From assembly GCF_023242475.1 (NCBI RefSeq), contig NZ_JALJFG010000011.1, positions 62,001-126,000 of the forward strand: DNA of 64,000 nucleotides, written 5' to 3'. This stretch comes from Pseudomonas sp. MWU15-20650. Lineage in GTDB: Bacteria > Pseudomonadota > Gammaproteobacteria > Pseudomonadales > Pseudomonadaceae. Below the pieces are notes generated by a model that worked only from the letters and a program-made list of their open reading frames with translations, was not told the DNA's origin and did not search any database. The position numbers and the translations under genes are program-made. Positions 26,185 to 35,802 of this stretch are shown here, piece after piece; within the stretch, counting starts at the first letter, position 1, and each line of letters begins with the position of its first letter.

Positions 26185-27975
26185 ATGAGTGTTAAAGACA
26201 ACCCCGCCACCGGCTCGGTGTCCCAGGTATTACGCCCTATACGCGGGCGACTGATTGTCGCTGCGGTACTGGCCGCCGTCGGCACTCTATTGACGATGGT
26301 GCCCCTGGCCGGTATTGCCCACATCGCTCAACTGGCCCTGGGGCAGGCAGAGACGGCAACCAGCTGGAGCCAGTTGCAAGGGCCGATCTGGCGTGTGGTG
26401 GGTATCAGCCTGGGGTGCCTGTTCGTTGGCATGACTCTGATCTCGATGGGCGAGATGGTTGCGCACCTGGCCGATAATCAGATTACCGGCCACCTGCGCC
26501 TGGCCATTACCCGCCGGCTGGCCAAGGTGCCGCTGGGCTGGTTTACCAGCCGTGCATCGGGGGAAGTCAAGCAGGCCATGCAGGATGACATCGGTACGTT
26601 GCACAGCCTGACGGCGCACTTTTTCACCACCCTCGGCCGTACTCTCGGGGCGGTGTTGGCTGCGGTGGTGTACCTGTTTGCGATGGATTGGCGCATGGCG
26701 ATTGTTTCCCTGCTGCCATTCCCACTGTTCTTCCTGTTTTTCACGCGGGCGACCAAGGCCAGCGGCGCAAACATGCAAGCGTTCGGCGCCGGCATGGCGC
26801 GTATCAACAATGCGGTGGTCGAGTTCGTCAACGGGATCCCCGTGGTCAAGGCTTTCGGTGCCGAGGGCAAGGCCCATGGCAGCTACCGCAGTGCGGTCGA
26901 TGCCTTCGCCCTGGCGTTTACCGACTTCACCCGGCCACTGGTCAGTGCCATGGCCAACGCCCATGCCATGATCACGCCGGTTGCGGTACTCGGCGTGGTC
27001 TTGGCCTTCGGTACGTGGCTGGTGAGCCTGGGTTGGATCACCCCGGTAGAGGTACTGCCGTTTGCCTTGGTGGCGCCAGGCATCTGTGCGCCATTGCTGT
27101 TGTTGAGCTACATCACCCACGACCTGAACAACGCGACCGCGGCGGCCCAACGGGTGCAACGGCTGCTGGAAACCCCGGTGCTTGAAACCCAGGCCGGCGA
27201 ACCTGCACGGTTGCCCGACAGCGCCGAAATTTGCGTCGAACAAGTGGGCTATAGCTACGACGGCGAGCACCCCGTGCTCCAGGACCTGAACTTCACCCTC
27301 AAACCCGGCACGGTCACGGCGATCGTCGGCGCGTCCGGCTCCGGCAAGTCGACGTTGGCGCGCCTGCTGCTGCGCTTTTTCGATCCGACTCACGGGCGCA
27401 TCACCCTGGGCGGCGTCGACCTGAAGCAGATCGAGAGCGCGCAGCTGTACCGGCGCATCGGTTTCGTGCTGCAGGAGGTCCGCCTGATCCACGCCAGCCT
27501 GCGCGACAACATCGCCTTGGGCCGCCCCTCGGCCAGCCAGCACGACATCGAAGCCGCCGCGCGTATCGCGAACATCCACGACCGCATCCTGGCTCTGCCA
27601 CGCGGCTATGACGCGGTGATCGGTGAGGACGTACAGCTCTCCGGCGGCGAGTTGCAACGCGTGAGTATCGCCCGCGCCGTGTTGCTCGACCCGCCGGTAC
27701 TGGTGCTGGACGAAGCCACGGCGGCGGCCGACGCCGAGAACGAGGTGAAGCTGCAGCAAGCCCTGTCGCGGTTCGCCCAGGGTCGCACCTTGATGGTGAT
27801 CGCCCATCGGCTCGATACGGTGATGCACGCCGACCAGATCATCCTGATCGACAACGGCACGATCTGCGAACAAGGCACGCACCACCAACTGCTCGCGCGC
27901 AAAGGCCGCTACGCCAGGCTATGGGCGTTGGGGGGTTATGAACAGGCCAAGGAACAGGCGGTACCGACATGCTGA
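26185..27975 (+). CDS. ABC half-transporter (membrane domain + ATPase), siderophore export or import, subunit 1
   Basis: This 596-residue type IV ABC protein has six transmembrane helices (about 20-315) and a nucleotide-binding domain with Walker A GASGSGKSTLA, signature LSGGELQRVS and Walker B VLVLDEATAAAD. Homologous pairs are YbtP/YbtQ (yersiniabactin import) and BarA/BarB (acinetobactin export). The close match of this locus to the acinetobactin one favours export, but direction cannot be read from sequence. ATG 26185 follows CAGGAGA. It is the first gene of a six-gene chain with overlapping ends and overlaps the second half-transporter by seven bases. Confidence 0.9.
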   Translation: MSVKDNPATGSVSQVLRPIRGRLIVAAVLAAVGTLLTMVPLAGIAHIAQLALGQAETATSWSQLQGPIWRVVGISLGCLFVGMTLISMGEMVAHLADNQITGHLRLAITRRLAKVPLGWFTSRASGEVKQAMQDDIGTLHSLTAHFFTTLGRTLGAVLAAVVYLFAMDWRMAIVSLLPFPLFFLFFTRATKASGANMQAFGAGMARINNAVVEFVNGIPVVKAFGAEGKAHGSYRSAVDAFALAFTDFTRPLVSAMANAHAMITPVAVLGVVLAFGTWLVSLGWITPVEVLPFALVAPGICAPLLLLSYITHDLNNATAAAQRVQRLLETPVLETQAGEPARLPDSAEICVEQVGYSYDGEHPVLQDLNFTLKPGTVTAIVGASGSGKSTLARLLLRFFDPTHGRITLGGVDLKQIESAQLYRRIGFVLQEVRLIHASLRDNIALGRPSASQHDIEAAARIANIHDRILALPRGYDAVIGEDVQLSGGELQRVSIARAVLLDPPVLVLDEATAAADAENEVKLQQALSRFAQGRTLMVIAHRLDTVMHADQIILIDNGTICEQGTHHQLLARKGRYARLWALGGYEQAKEQAVPTC

Positions 27976-29738
27976 AAACCTTTATTCAACTGCTGGGCGA
28001 AGACGCCCCGGTATTGCGCCGCTACCTGGCGATGACGCTGGTCTACGGCCTGCTCTGTGGGCTGACCATCATCACCTTGGTGCCGGTTCTCAGCAGCCTG
28101 CTGGGTGGCGACACCCACACCGCCGGGCAATGGTTGATCGCCTTGGCGGTCGGCGTGGGGGTGTGTTGGGCACTGCGGCGCACCGTGGAAAAAGCCGGCA
28201 TTCGCGTTGGCATTGCGGTGCTCCAGCGTGGTCGCCATCGGCTGGGTGACCACGTGGCGCGTTTGCCCGTGGGTTGGTTCACCGCACAAAACACCGCGCG
28301 GCTCAGCCATATCGCCACCCAGGGCATGATGGAAATGGCACAGCTTCCCGCGCACGTGTTCACGCCACTGATCACGGGTGTGGTGACGCCGTTAGTGATG
28401 CTGCTGGCGTTGTTCGCGCTGCATTGGCCAATGGGCCTGGTTGCACTGGCGACGTTGCCGGTGCTGCTTGGGGTCTTTGTGTTGACCGCGCGCCTGGGGC
28501 AGCGGGCAGACCAGGACTTCCAACACAACGCGGCCCTCACCAGCCAGCGCATGGTCGAGTTCGCCCAGGCGCAATCGGTGCTGCGTGCCTTCAACGGCGA
28601 GGCGGGCGGTACGCAGTTCCTGGAGCAGGCCATCGGTCGCCAGCAGCAGGCGGCCAAGCGCTTGATTCACGTCTCGGCGATGTCGGTGGTGTTCAACGCC
28701 TGGGCCGTGCAGGTTGGTTTCGCGGCCCTGCTCGTGGCTGCCACGCTGTGGTTGGGTGAGCTGTTGGGTGCAAGCCTGGCGCCGGGTTCGGTGATCGCGG
28801 TGATGGTTGCGCTGCTGCTGGTCACCCGCTTTATCGACCCGCTGCTGGAAGTGGCGGGTTACAGCGAAGTGCTGCGTGGTGCGCGCAGCCAATTGGGCGC
28901 TGTGCGGGAGATCTTTGCAGTCCGGCCTCTGCCCGAACCCCAAGCGCCTCAGGCGCCCGTGGGTGGCTGCGTCGAACTGCGCAACGTCAGCTTTCGCTAT
29001 GCCGAGGGCCAGGCGGATGTGTTGCGTGATGTCAGCCTGCGTATCGAGCCCGGCAGCATGACTGCCCTGGTCGGGGCTTCCGGTTCGGGCAAGACCACGC
29101 TGGTGCGGTTGATCGCGCGGTTCTTCGATGTCACCCAAGGCAGTGTGATCGTCGGTGGGGTGGACGTACGGCAAATGTCCGGCGAGCAACTGGCGGGCCA
29201 GATCAGCCAGATCTTCCAGGATGCCTACCTGTTCCAGGGCAGCATCGCCGACAATATTCGCATCGGTAAACCGTCTGCCAGCGACGCCCAAGTGATGGAA
29301 GCGGCGCGACAAGCCGGCGTGGCGGAGATCATCGAGCGCCTGCCCCAAGGCTTGGACACGCCGGTGGGCGAGGGTGGGGCGCGCTTGTCCGGCGGCGAGC
29401 GGCAGCGAATCTCCATCGCCCGTGCGTTGATCAAGGATGCGTCGATCCTGTTGGTCGATGAGGCTACCGCCGCGCTCGATGCCGAGAACCAGGCGGCCAT
29501 CGCCGAGGCGCTGGCGCGTTTGCGCGGCACGCGTACCTTGATCGTCATCGCACACCAACTCTCGACCGTGGCCATGGCCGACCAGATTCTGGTGCTCGAT
29601 AACGGCCAGGTCAGCGAGCAGGGCTCCCACGCGCAATTGAGCGCCAAGCCTGGGCTCTACGCGCACTTTCTGGCCCAGCGCCGGGCGGCGAAGGGCTGGC
29701 GGATTGCCGGGGCGCTTGGCGGTGAGGACGCTTCTTGA
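27969..29738 (+). CDS. ABC half-transporter (membrane domain + ATPase), subunit 2
   Basis: This 589-residue partner of the preceding protein has the same layout: membrane domain at about 15-305, Walker A GASGSGKTTLVR, signature LSGGERQRIS, Walker B ILLVDEATAALD, and a switch histidine in VIAHQLST. Both ATP sites look catalytically complete, so the heterodimer should be fully active. Its start lies inside the previous gene, and its TGA overlaps the TTG start of the permease gene. Function as in subunit 1: siderophore traffic across the inner membrane. Confidence 0.9.
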   Translation: MLKTFIQLLGEDAPVLRRYLAMTLVYGLLCGLTIITLVPVLSSLLGGDTHTAGQWLIALAVGVGVCWALRRTVEKAGIRVGIAVLQRGRHRLGDHVARLPVGWFTAQNTARLSHIATQGMMEMAQLPAHVFTPLITGVVTPLVMLLALFALHWPMGLVALATLPVLLGVFVLTARLGQRADQDFQHNAALTSQRMVEFAQAQSVLRAFNGEAGGTQFLEQAIGRQQQAAKRLIHVSAMSVVFNAWAVQVGFAALLVAATLWLGELLGASLAPGSVIAVMVALLLVTRFIDPLLEVAGYSEVLRGARSQLGAVREIFAVRPLPEPQAPQAPVGGCVELRNVSFRYAEGQADVLRDVSLRIEPGSMTALVGASGSGKTTLVRLIARFFDVTQGSVIVGGVDVRQMSGEQLAGQISQIFQDAYLFQGSIADNIRIGKPSASDAQVMEAARQAGVAEIIERLPQGLDTPVGEGGARLSGGERQRISIARALIKDASILLVDEATAALDAENQAAIAEALARLRGTRTLIVIAHQLSTVAMADQILVLDNGQVSEQGSHAQLSAKPGLYAHFLAQRRAAKGWRIAGALGGEDAS

Positions 29739-30679
29739 GTCGTGCAGCCTTACTGATCCTGTTTGGCGTGCTGTGCTGCCTGTCGTTGATGGTGGGGGTC
29801 AAACAGGTCTCGTGGGCTGAGCTTTTCAGCTTTTCCGACGATGCCTGGCTGACACTCACGGCCAGCCGGCTGCCGCGCCTCGCCGCGTTGATTCTCACCG
29901 GGGTCGGGCTGGCCGTGTGCGGCGTGATCCTGCAGCAGATCGTGCGTAACCGGTTCGTCGAGCCTGGCACATCCGGTGGGCTGGATGCCGCCAAGCTGGG
30001 CATTCTGATCTCTCTCACGGTGGCTCCGGCGGCTGGCGCGGCCGGGCGGATGCTGTTCGCCTTGGTGTTCTGTTTCGCCGCGAGCCTGATCTATGTCGCG
30101 ATCATCCGGCGCATCCAGTTCAAGAACACGGTGATGGTGCCGGTCATCGGCCTGATGTACGGCAGCGTCTTGAGCGCCATCGCCGAGTTCTACGCGTACC
30201 GTCACAACATTCTGCAGAGCATGCAAGGCTGGATGCTGGGCGACTTCTCGAAGATCGTGCAGGGCAACTACGAGATCATCTACCTGATCCTGCCCATCGT
30301 CGTGCTCACCTACCTGTATGCGCACCGGTTTACCGTGCTGGGCATGGGCGAGGGCATGGCCACCAGCCTGGGCCTGAATTACGCCGCCAATGCGGCCCTG
30401 GGCCTGATGCTCGTGGCGGTGACCGTCTCGGCCACGGTGATTACCGTGGGCGCGATCCCCTTTGTCGGGCTGGTGATTCCCAACCTGGTGGCCCTGCATT
30501 ACGGCGAAAACCTGGAACGCACATTGCCCATCGTCGCCCTGTGCGGCGCGTCGTTGCTGTTGGCCTGTGACATCCTCGGCCGCCTGTTGATCTACCCCTT
30601 TGAAGTGCCCATCGGCCTGACCGCCGGCTGTGTCGGCGGCGTCGTGTTCCTGGTGCTGCTGATCAGGAAATACACATGA
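29735..30679 (+). CDS. FecCD-family ferric-siderophore permease 1 (BauD/BauC-like)
   Basis: This 314-residue inner-membrane permease has about nine to ten hydrophobic helices. It begins at TTG 29735, overlapping the preceding stop (TTGA) and supported by GAGGA eight bases upstream. Family features include GVGLAVCGVILQQIVRN near the N-terminus and GAIPFVGLVIPNLVA, the loop that contacts the ATPase. With the next three genes it makes a complete BtuCDF-type importer for the ferric siderophore from the periplasm. Confidence 0.92.
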   Translation: MSRAALLILFGVLCCLSLMVGVKQVSWAELFSFSDDAWLTLTASRLPRLAALILTGVGLAVCGVILQQIVRNRFVEPGTSGGLDAAKLGILISLTVAPAAGAAGRMLFALVFCFAASLIYVAIIRRIQFKNTVMVPVIGLMYGSVLSAIAEFYAYRHNILQSMQGWMLGDFSKIVQGNYEIIYLILPIVVLTYLYAHRFTVLGMGEGMATSLGLNYAANAALGLMLVAVTVSATVITVGAIPFVGLVIPNLVALHYGENLERTLPIVALCGASLLLACDILGRLLIYPFEVPIGLTAGCVGGVVFLVLLIRKYT

Positions 30680-31626
30680 AGCGTATGGCAACCCGTTACG
30701 GCCCCTGGCTGCTGGTCCTGATACTGGCGCTCGCCTTCCTGTTGCTGGGCTCGGGCCTGGACTTCAGCTATGTGATCCCCAAGCGCTTCACCCGGCTGGC
30801 GGCGATGTGCATTGCCGGTGTATGCATTGCGTATTCATCGGTGATTTTCCAGACCATTGCCGGCAACCGCATACTGACGCCGGCCATCATGGGCTATGAA
30901 GCCATTTACCTGTTGTTCCAGGCGCTGCTGATCCTGGTGCTGGGCACTCACAGCCTGGTGCTGCTGGGGCGCGACGGTAATGTCTTGTTGTCGGTGCTGT
31001 TGATGCTCGGGTATTCCTGGCTGGTGCACCGCTGGCTGTTCCGCGACGGCAGCCACAACGTGTATTTGCTGCTGTTGCTGGGGTTGGTGCTGAGCATGGT
31101 AATGGGCACCTTTACCCAATTTATCCAGCTGAAGATCAGCCCGGGCGAGTTCTCGATTTTCCAGGGCTTCAACTATGCCTCCTTCAACAAGGCCCAACCT
31201 GGGCAAGTGATCTATTCGGGTGTGCTGGTGGCGGCGGTGTGTTTCATCGCCCAGCGCACCTTGCCGGTACTCGATGTGTTGTCGTTGGGGCGTGACCAGG
31301 CCATTTCCCTGGGGGTCGATTACCCGCGCAGCGTGCGCCTGCAACTGGCACTCATCGCCGTGCTCGTGGCGGTGTCTACCAGCCTGGTGGGGCCGACAGC
31401 GTTCATGGGGGTGTTCGTGGCGAACATCGCTTATGCGCTGGCTCGAACCACACGCCATCAGGTCACGTTACCGCTTGGCTGCGCCATCGCCATCGGCATT
31501 TTCATCATCGCCCAGTACCTGGTCGAGCAACTGTTCAACTACAACACCTCCGTCAGCATCCTCATCAACCTGGTGTGTGGTGGGTATTTCCTCGCGCTGA
31601 TGATCCGAACCCGAGGCACTCCATGA
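30676..31626 (+). CDS. FecCD-family ferric-siderophore permease 2
   Basis: This 316-residue second permease forms a heterodimer with the preceding one. The family segments ACIAYSSVIFQTIAGNRIL-like (residues about 45-65) and SLVGPTAFMGVFVANIAYAL (ATPase-coupling region) are present, with about nine hydrophobic helices. ATG 30676 overlaps the previous TGA by four bases, and its own stop overlaps the ATPase start. FatC/CeuC-like by similarity. Confidence 0.92.
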   Translation: MKRMATRYGPWLLVLILALAFLLLGSGLDFSYVIPKRFTRLAAMCIAGVCIAYSSVIFQTIAGNRILTPAIMGYEAIYLLFQALLILVLGTHSLVLLGRDGNVLLSVLLMLGYSWLVHRWLFRDGSHNVYLLLLLGLVLSMVMGTFTQFIQLKISPGEFSIFQGFNYASFNKAQPGQVIYSGVLVAAVCFIAQRTLPVLDVLSLGRDQAISLGVDYPRSVRLQLALIAVLVAVSTSLVGPTAFMGVFVANIAYALARTTRHQVTLPLGCAIAIGIFIIAQYLVEQLFNYNTSVSILINLVCGGYFLALMIRTRGTP

Positions 31627-32405
31627 TCTCCCTGCATCACGTTTACAAAGCCTATGGTGCCAAGCCGGTACTCAGTGACGTCAGCGTGCAGTTCCCTCCG
31701 GGCCAGGTGACGTCGCTGATCGGCCCCAATGGCGCGGGCAAATCCACGCTGCTGATGTTGATCGCGCGCCTGCTGACGCCCACGCGGGGCGAGGTGTTGA
31801 TCGGCGGGCGGCGCATCTCGGACGTGCCCGTGCGCGACTATGCCCAGCGCGTCGCCACCTTGCGCCAGTCGCCGGATTTCAACCTGCGCCTCACCGTTGA
31901 AGAGCTGGTTGCCTTCGGGCGATTCCCCTACAGCCGTGGAGCGTTGACTGCCCATGATCGCCAAGTGATCGACGAGGCCATCGAATTCTTGTCGTTGCAG
32001 CCTCTGCGCCTTTGCTACATCGACGAGCTCAGCGGCGGGCAGCGACAGATGGCGTTTCTAGCGATGACCATCGCCCAGCAAACGGACTACCTGCTGCTGG
32101 ATGAACCGCTCAACAACCTGGACATGAAGCACGGCGTGCAAATCATGCGCGCCCTGCGCCGTTTGTGTGATGAACAAGGCCGCACGGTGATCCTGGTGGT
32201 GCATGACATCAACTTCGCCGCCAATTATTCCGACCACATCGTGGCCATGAAAGGCGGCACCGTCCACCGCCACGGCCCCGTGGAGCAGGTGGTGACCGAG
32301 GCCAACCTGCGCGAGCTGTTTGACCTGGATTTCGAAATCCTGCAGAGCGAACAAGGGTTCGTCTGCAACTACTTCAACCCATCACCGTCAAGGGAACTGA
32401 TATGA
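31623..32405 (+). CDS. ATP-binding protein of the ferric-siderophore importer (BauE-like)
   Basis: This 260-residue FecE-type ATPase has Walker [12 protein letters not shown] (about 35-45), a Q-loop in TLRQSPDFNL, the signature LSGGQRQMAFLA and Walker B YLLLDEPLNNLD, with H-loop VVHDINF. The start is ATG 31623, overlapping the permease stop; the longer frame upstream lies inside the permease gene. It energises the two permeases. Its TGA overlaps the binding-protein ATG. Confidence 0.94.
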   Translation: MISLHHVYKAYGAKPVLSDVSVQFPPGQVTSLIGPNGAGKSTLLMLIARLLTPTRGEVLIGGRRISDVPVRDYAQRVATLRQSPDFNLRLTVEELVAFGRFPYSRGALTAHDRQVIDEAIEFLSLQPLRLCYIDELSGGQRQMAFLAMTIAQQTDYLLLDEPLNNLDMKHGVQIMRALRRLCDEQGRTVILVVHDINFAANYSDHIVAMKGGTVHRHGPVEQVVTEANLRELFDLDFEILQSEQGFVCNYFNPSPSRELI

Positions 32406-33385
32406 GCACTGTTCACCCCCACAGAATCTGCGCGCTGCTGCTGGCAATGGCCGTCGCGGCGGGTTTGCAAGGTTGCGACAAGCCGACCGCAGAGGCCAAG
32501 GTGCCGGCGGCCGCCCAGGCACACTACGAGCCGATCACCATCGAGCACCCGCTGGGGACCACCGTGGTGTCCAAGTTGCCTGAGCGCGTGGTGGCCTTTG
32601 ACATGAGCGAACTCGATACCCTTGATCAATTGGGCGCGCCCGTGGTGGGTATCGCCAAGGACTACGTCGCCAGCTTCCTCACCCGTTACCGTGACGATGC
32701 GAATGTCGCGGACGTGGGCGCCACCATCCAGCCCAACCTGGAGCGGTTGCATGCGCTCAAGCCCGACCTGATCCTGATCTCCCCACTCCAGGCCCAAAGC
32801 TACCAGGCCCTCAGTGAGATCGCCCCAACCGTGTATGACGATGTGGACTTGACCAACAAGACCGGCAACCTCATCGAGACGGCCAAGGCCCACTTGACCC
32901 TGCTGGGGCGCATTCTCGACAAACCCGAGCTGGCGCGTCAGAAGGTCGCGGAAATGGACGCCAAGGTCGAACAGACTCGCCGCGTCACGGACGGGCGTCC
33001 GGAGAAAGCGCTGATCGTGTTGCATAACAATGGTGCCTTCACCTCCTACGGCGTGAAGTCGCGCTACGGTTTTGTCTTCGACACCCTGGGCGTGAAACCG
33101 GCCAGCACCGATATCGAAGCCGGTTTGCATGGCCAGCCGATTTCCAATGAATTCATCCAGCAAGCCGACCCCGACATTCTCTACGTCATCGACCGTACGG
33201 CGGTGATGGAGCATCGCCCGGCGCTGGACATCCAGAGCCTGGACAACCCGCTGCTGCGCAAGACCAAAGCCTGGAACAACGGGCGTGTAATCTTCGTCGA
33301 TGCCCAGACCTGGTACCTGTGCACCGCCAGCGTGACCTGCCTCAACCGCATGGCTGACGAAGTGGTCCAGGGCTACAAGGGCTGA
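32402..33385 (+). CDS. Ferric-siderophore-binding lipoprotein (BauB/CeuE-like)
   Basis: This 327-residue class III substrate-binding protein has a signal peptide ending in the lipobox GLQGC, so it is anchored to the inner membrane facing the periplasm. The PF01497 fold is indicated by ERVVAFDMSELDTLDQLG near residue 65 and by KPDLILISPLQ. It would capture the ferric siderophore after the receptor and pass it to the permeases. It is the last gene of the overlapping importer chain and is followed by a hairpin terminator. Confidence 0.93.
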   Translation: MSTVHPHRICALLLAMAVAAGLQGCDKPTAEAKVPAAAQAHYEPITIEHPLGTTVVSKLPERVVAFDMSELDTLDQLGAPVVGIAKDYVASFLTRYRDDANVADVGATIQPNLERLHALKPDLILISPLQAQSYQALSEIAPTVYDDVDLTNKTGNLIETAKAHLTLLGRILDKPELARQKVAEMDAKVEQTRRVTDGRPEKALIVLHNNGAFTSYGVKSRYGFVFDTLGVKPASTDIEAGLHGQPISNEFIQQADPDILYVIDRTAVMEHRPALDIQSLDNPLLRKTKAWNNGRVIFVDAQTWYLCTASVTCLNRMADEVVQGYKG

Positions 33386-33410
33386 TTCAACGCGCGTGTT
33401 CGTTGCCTTC

Positions 33411-33442
33411 AAGGCCGTTGCCGTTCAGGTTTCGGCCTTTTT
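33411..33442 (+). terminator. Rho-independent terminator after the importer operon
   Basis: AAGGCCG (33411-33417) pairs with CGGCCTT (33433-33439) and runs into TTTTT. It lies 26 bases after the binding-protein stop and separates the importer operon from the receptor gene. Confidence 0.75.
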
Positions 33443-33452
33443 AGGAATATTT

Positions 33453-33464
33453 ATCATTTAGATT
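33453..33464. promoter_or_regulatory. Second copy of ATCATTTAGATT upstream of the receptor gene
   Basis: This is identical to 17302-17313 and lies 70 bases before the receptor start codon. The flanking bases TTATCATTTAGATTGAG are AT-rich, as expected for a Fur-type or promoter element. Because the receptor gene follows a terminator, it needs its own promoter, and this is the best candidate region for it. Confidence 0.45.
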
Positions 33465-33534
33465 GAGGGTTTGTGGTTCTGGTACGGAAACCTAATGAAT
33501 GCACTTCACTACTTCGCATCGAAAGGAATCCAGT

Positions 33535-35802
33535 ATGTCGGAACACGGCCGCCCAACTCGCGCCAACCCTGATGTATCGCCCGCATCACAGCGTACTTTT
33601 CCATTCACCTTGAACCGCACGTTTTCTGCCGTGCAGATGGCACTGCTGCTGGGGTTGAGCGGGGCGGTGTGCGCGGCCCCTGAGACCGAGCCGTCACAGC
33701 AGCCGCGGGCAGAGGCTGGCAAAGACAGCCTGGTGCTGTCCGAAACCACGATTGAGGGCCAAATGCTCACCGCCGATGACTTGCCGCCGGCCTATGCCGG
33801 CGGGCAGGTTGCCACGGGGAGCCGGGTCGGGCTGCTGGGCAACAAGGACTTCATGGAGACGCCGTTCAACGCCATCAGCTACACCGATGAGTTTGTGCGT
33901 AACCACCAGGCCAAGGACATTGGCTCGGTGATTGGCGCCACCGATCCCTCGGTCAACGTGCCTTCCAAGCGCGCTATCCTCGAAACCTTCTTTGTTCGGG
34001 GCTTCAATACCGGCGCCAACGACATCACCTACAACGGCCTGGTCGGCATGGCGCCGAACCTGCGGGGCGCGACCGAACTGGCCGAACGCATCGAAGTGCT
34101 CAAGGGCCCCTCCGCGCTGCTCAACGGCATGCCGCCCGATGGCAGTGTCGCCGGCAGCATTAACATGGTGCCCAAGCGCGCCGCTGATGAGCCCCTGACA
34201 CGGCTGACCACCAGCTACGAGTCCAACGGGTTATACGGTGCCCACGCTGACGTGGGGCGACGTTTCGGTGAACAGAACCAGTTTGGTATTCGCTATAACG
34301 GCGTCTATCGCAATGGCGACACCAATGTGGACGACCAGAAACAAAAGATGCAGCTCAACGCCTTGGGCCTGGATTGGCGTACCGAGCGTGTGCGCCTGTC
34401 GTTGGACGCCTACAAACAGCGCGAACGCCTGGATGGCGTCAACTATTTCGGTATTGCCTCGATCTCCCCAACGGTCAATAAAGTGCCCAGCCCGAAGAAA
34501 GGCACTAACTCCCTGGCCCCGGACTGGGCCTACACCATCAACGACACCGAAACGGTGCTGGTCCGTGGCGAGGTCGACTTGAATGAATCGCTGACCGCCT
34601 TTGCAGCCTATGGGCAGCGCGACGGCGGGCGTAATGCGCTGATGACCCGCGACACGCTGATCAACAACGCCGGCGACATCAACGTCCTGGCCTATCGTTC
34701 GGACGGGCAGGGCACCCAGAAATCCGGCGAGGCAGGTCTCAAGGGCGTCTTCGACACCGGCCCGGTCGGCCACGCCTGGTCGTTGGCGGCGACTCAATAC
34801 AAGTCGCAGATGCGTTACAAGGATCTGCAAATCCCCAATTATGTGGTCACCAACTACGACAACCTCGACTTCGGCCCAACGCCGGACTTGAGCAAGTACG
34901 GTGCGGTCACTTCGCGCAGTGAAGCCAAGCTCAAGAGTTTTGCGTTTCTCGACACCTTGTCGTTCCTCGAGGGGCGTGTGCAGTGGACCGTGGGCTGGCG
35001 TAACCAGACCGTTGAAAGCGCTTCCCTGACACCGGCTCGTGTCAAGACCTCCCGTTACAGCGATAGCCGTGTTTCGCCGGCCACCGCATTGCTGGTCAAG
35101 GTGACCGACGATGTCTCGGTCTATGCGAACTACATCGAAGGCCTGTCCCAGGGCAGCACAGCACCCACCACCGCGAATAACTCGGGTGAAATCCTGGCGC
35201 CCTATCAGACCAAGCAGTATGAGGTGGGAGCCAAGTTTGACCTGGGCAGCTTCGCCACTACATTGGCGTTGTTCCAGATCGAAAAACCCAGTGCCTACAC
35301 CGACCCGACCACCAACATTTATGGCCTGAACGGCGAACAGCGTAACCGTGGCCTGGAGTGGAATTTCTTCGGCGAGGCTCAACCGGGTCTGCGTTTGATG
35401 GGCGGCGCGTCGTACACCAAGGCAGAGCTGACCAAGGCACTGGTCAAACGCAACGAGGGCAACCAAGTGACTGGCGTACCGAAGATCATCGCCAAGCTGG
35501 GGGCCGAGTATGACCTGCAGGCCGTGCCTGGGTTGACCCTGACCGCCGGCACCCAGTACATCGGTAGCCGTTACGTCACGGACGACCATCGCATGGAGTT
35601 ACCGTCGTACACGGTCTTTGACGTCGGTGGTCGCTACACCACCAAGGTCATGTCCAAGCCGGTCACCTTGCGTGCGAACGTGGAGAACGTGGCTAACCGC
35701 GCGTACTGGATCGGTTCCTACAACGGCGGCGATGGCAGCGGCCTGTCCGGTGGCCTGGGCACGCCGCGCACGCTGCAACTGTCGGCATCGGTGGATTTCT
35801 AA
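33535..35802 (+). CDS. TonB-dependent ferric-siderophore receptor
   Basis: This 755-residue outer-membrane protein is the probable pseudomonine receptor. The ATG at 33535 is preceded by AAAGGAA; an upstream in-frame ATG at 33499 lacks such a site. A rather long N-terminal stretch precedes the signal hydrophobic core (about 28-48, ending VCAA). The plug domain (about 95-210) shows VRGFNTGANDITYNG and ERIEVLKGPSALLNG, and the barrel ends with the typical terminal phenylalanine (SASVDF). It is of the catecholate/phenolate siderophore type, like BauA. It overlaps the convergent LysR gene by four bases. Confidence 0.92.
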   Translation: MSEHGRPTRANPDVSPASQRTFPFTLNRTFSAVQMALLLGLSGAVCAAPETEPSQQPRAEAGKDSLVLSETTIEGQMLTADDLPPAYAGGQVATGSRVGLLGNKDFMETPFNAISYTDEFVRNHQAKDIGSVIGATDPSVNVPSKRAILETFFVRGFNTGANDITYNGLVGMAPNLRGATELAERIEVLKGPSALLNGMPPDGSVAGSINMVPKRAADEPLTRLTTSYESNGLYGAHADVGRRFGEQNQFGIRYNGVYRNGDTNVDDQKQKMQLNALGLDWRTERVRLSLDAYKQRERLDGVNYFGIASISPTVNKVPSPKKGTNSLAPDWAYTINDTETVLVRGEVDLNESLTAFAAYGQRDGGRNALMTRDTLINNAGDINVLAYRSDGQGTQKSGEAGLKGVFDTGPVGHAWSLAATQYKSQMRYKDLQIPNYVVTNYDNLDFGPTPDLSKYGAVTSRSEAKLKSFAFLDTLSFLEGRVQWTVGWRNQTVESASLTPARVKTSRYSDSRVSPATALLVKVTDDVSVYANYIEGLSQGSTAPTTANNSGEILAPYQTKQYEVGAKFDLGSFATTLALFQIEKPSAYTDPTTNIYGLNGEQRNRGLEWNFFGEAQPGLRLMGGASYTKAELTKALVKRNEGNQVTGVPKIIAKLGAEYDLQAVPGLTLTAGTQYIGSRYVTDDHRMELPSYTVFDVGGRYTTKVMSKPVTLRANVENVANRAYWIGSYNGGDGSGLSGGLGTPRTLQLSASVDF

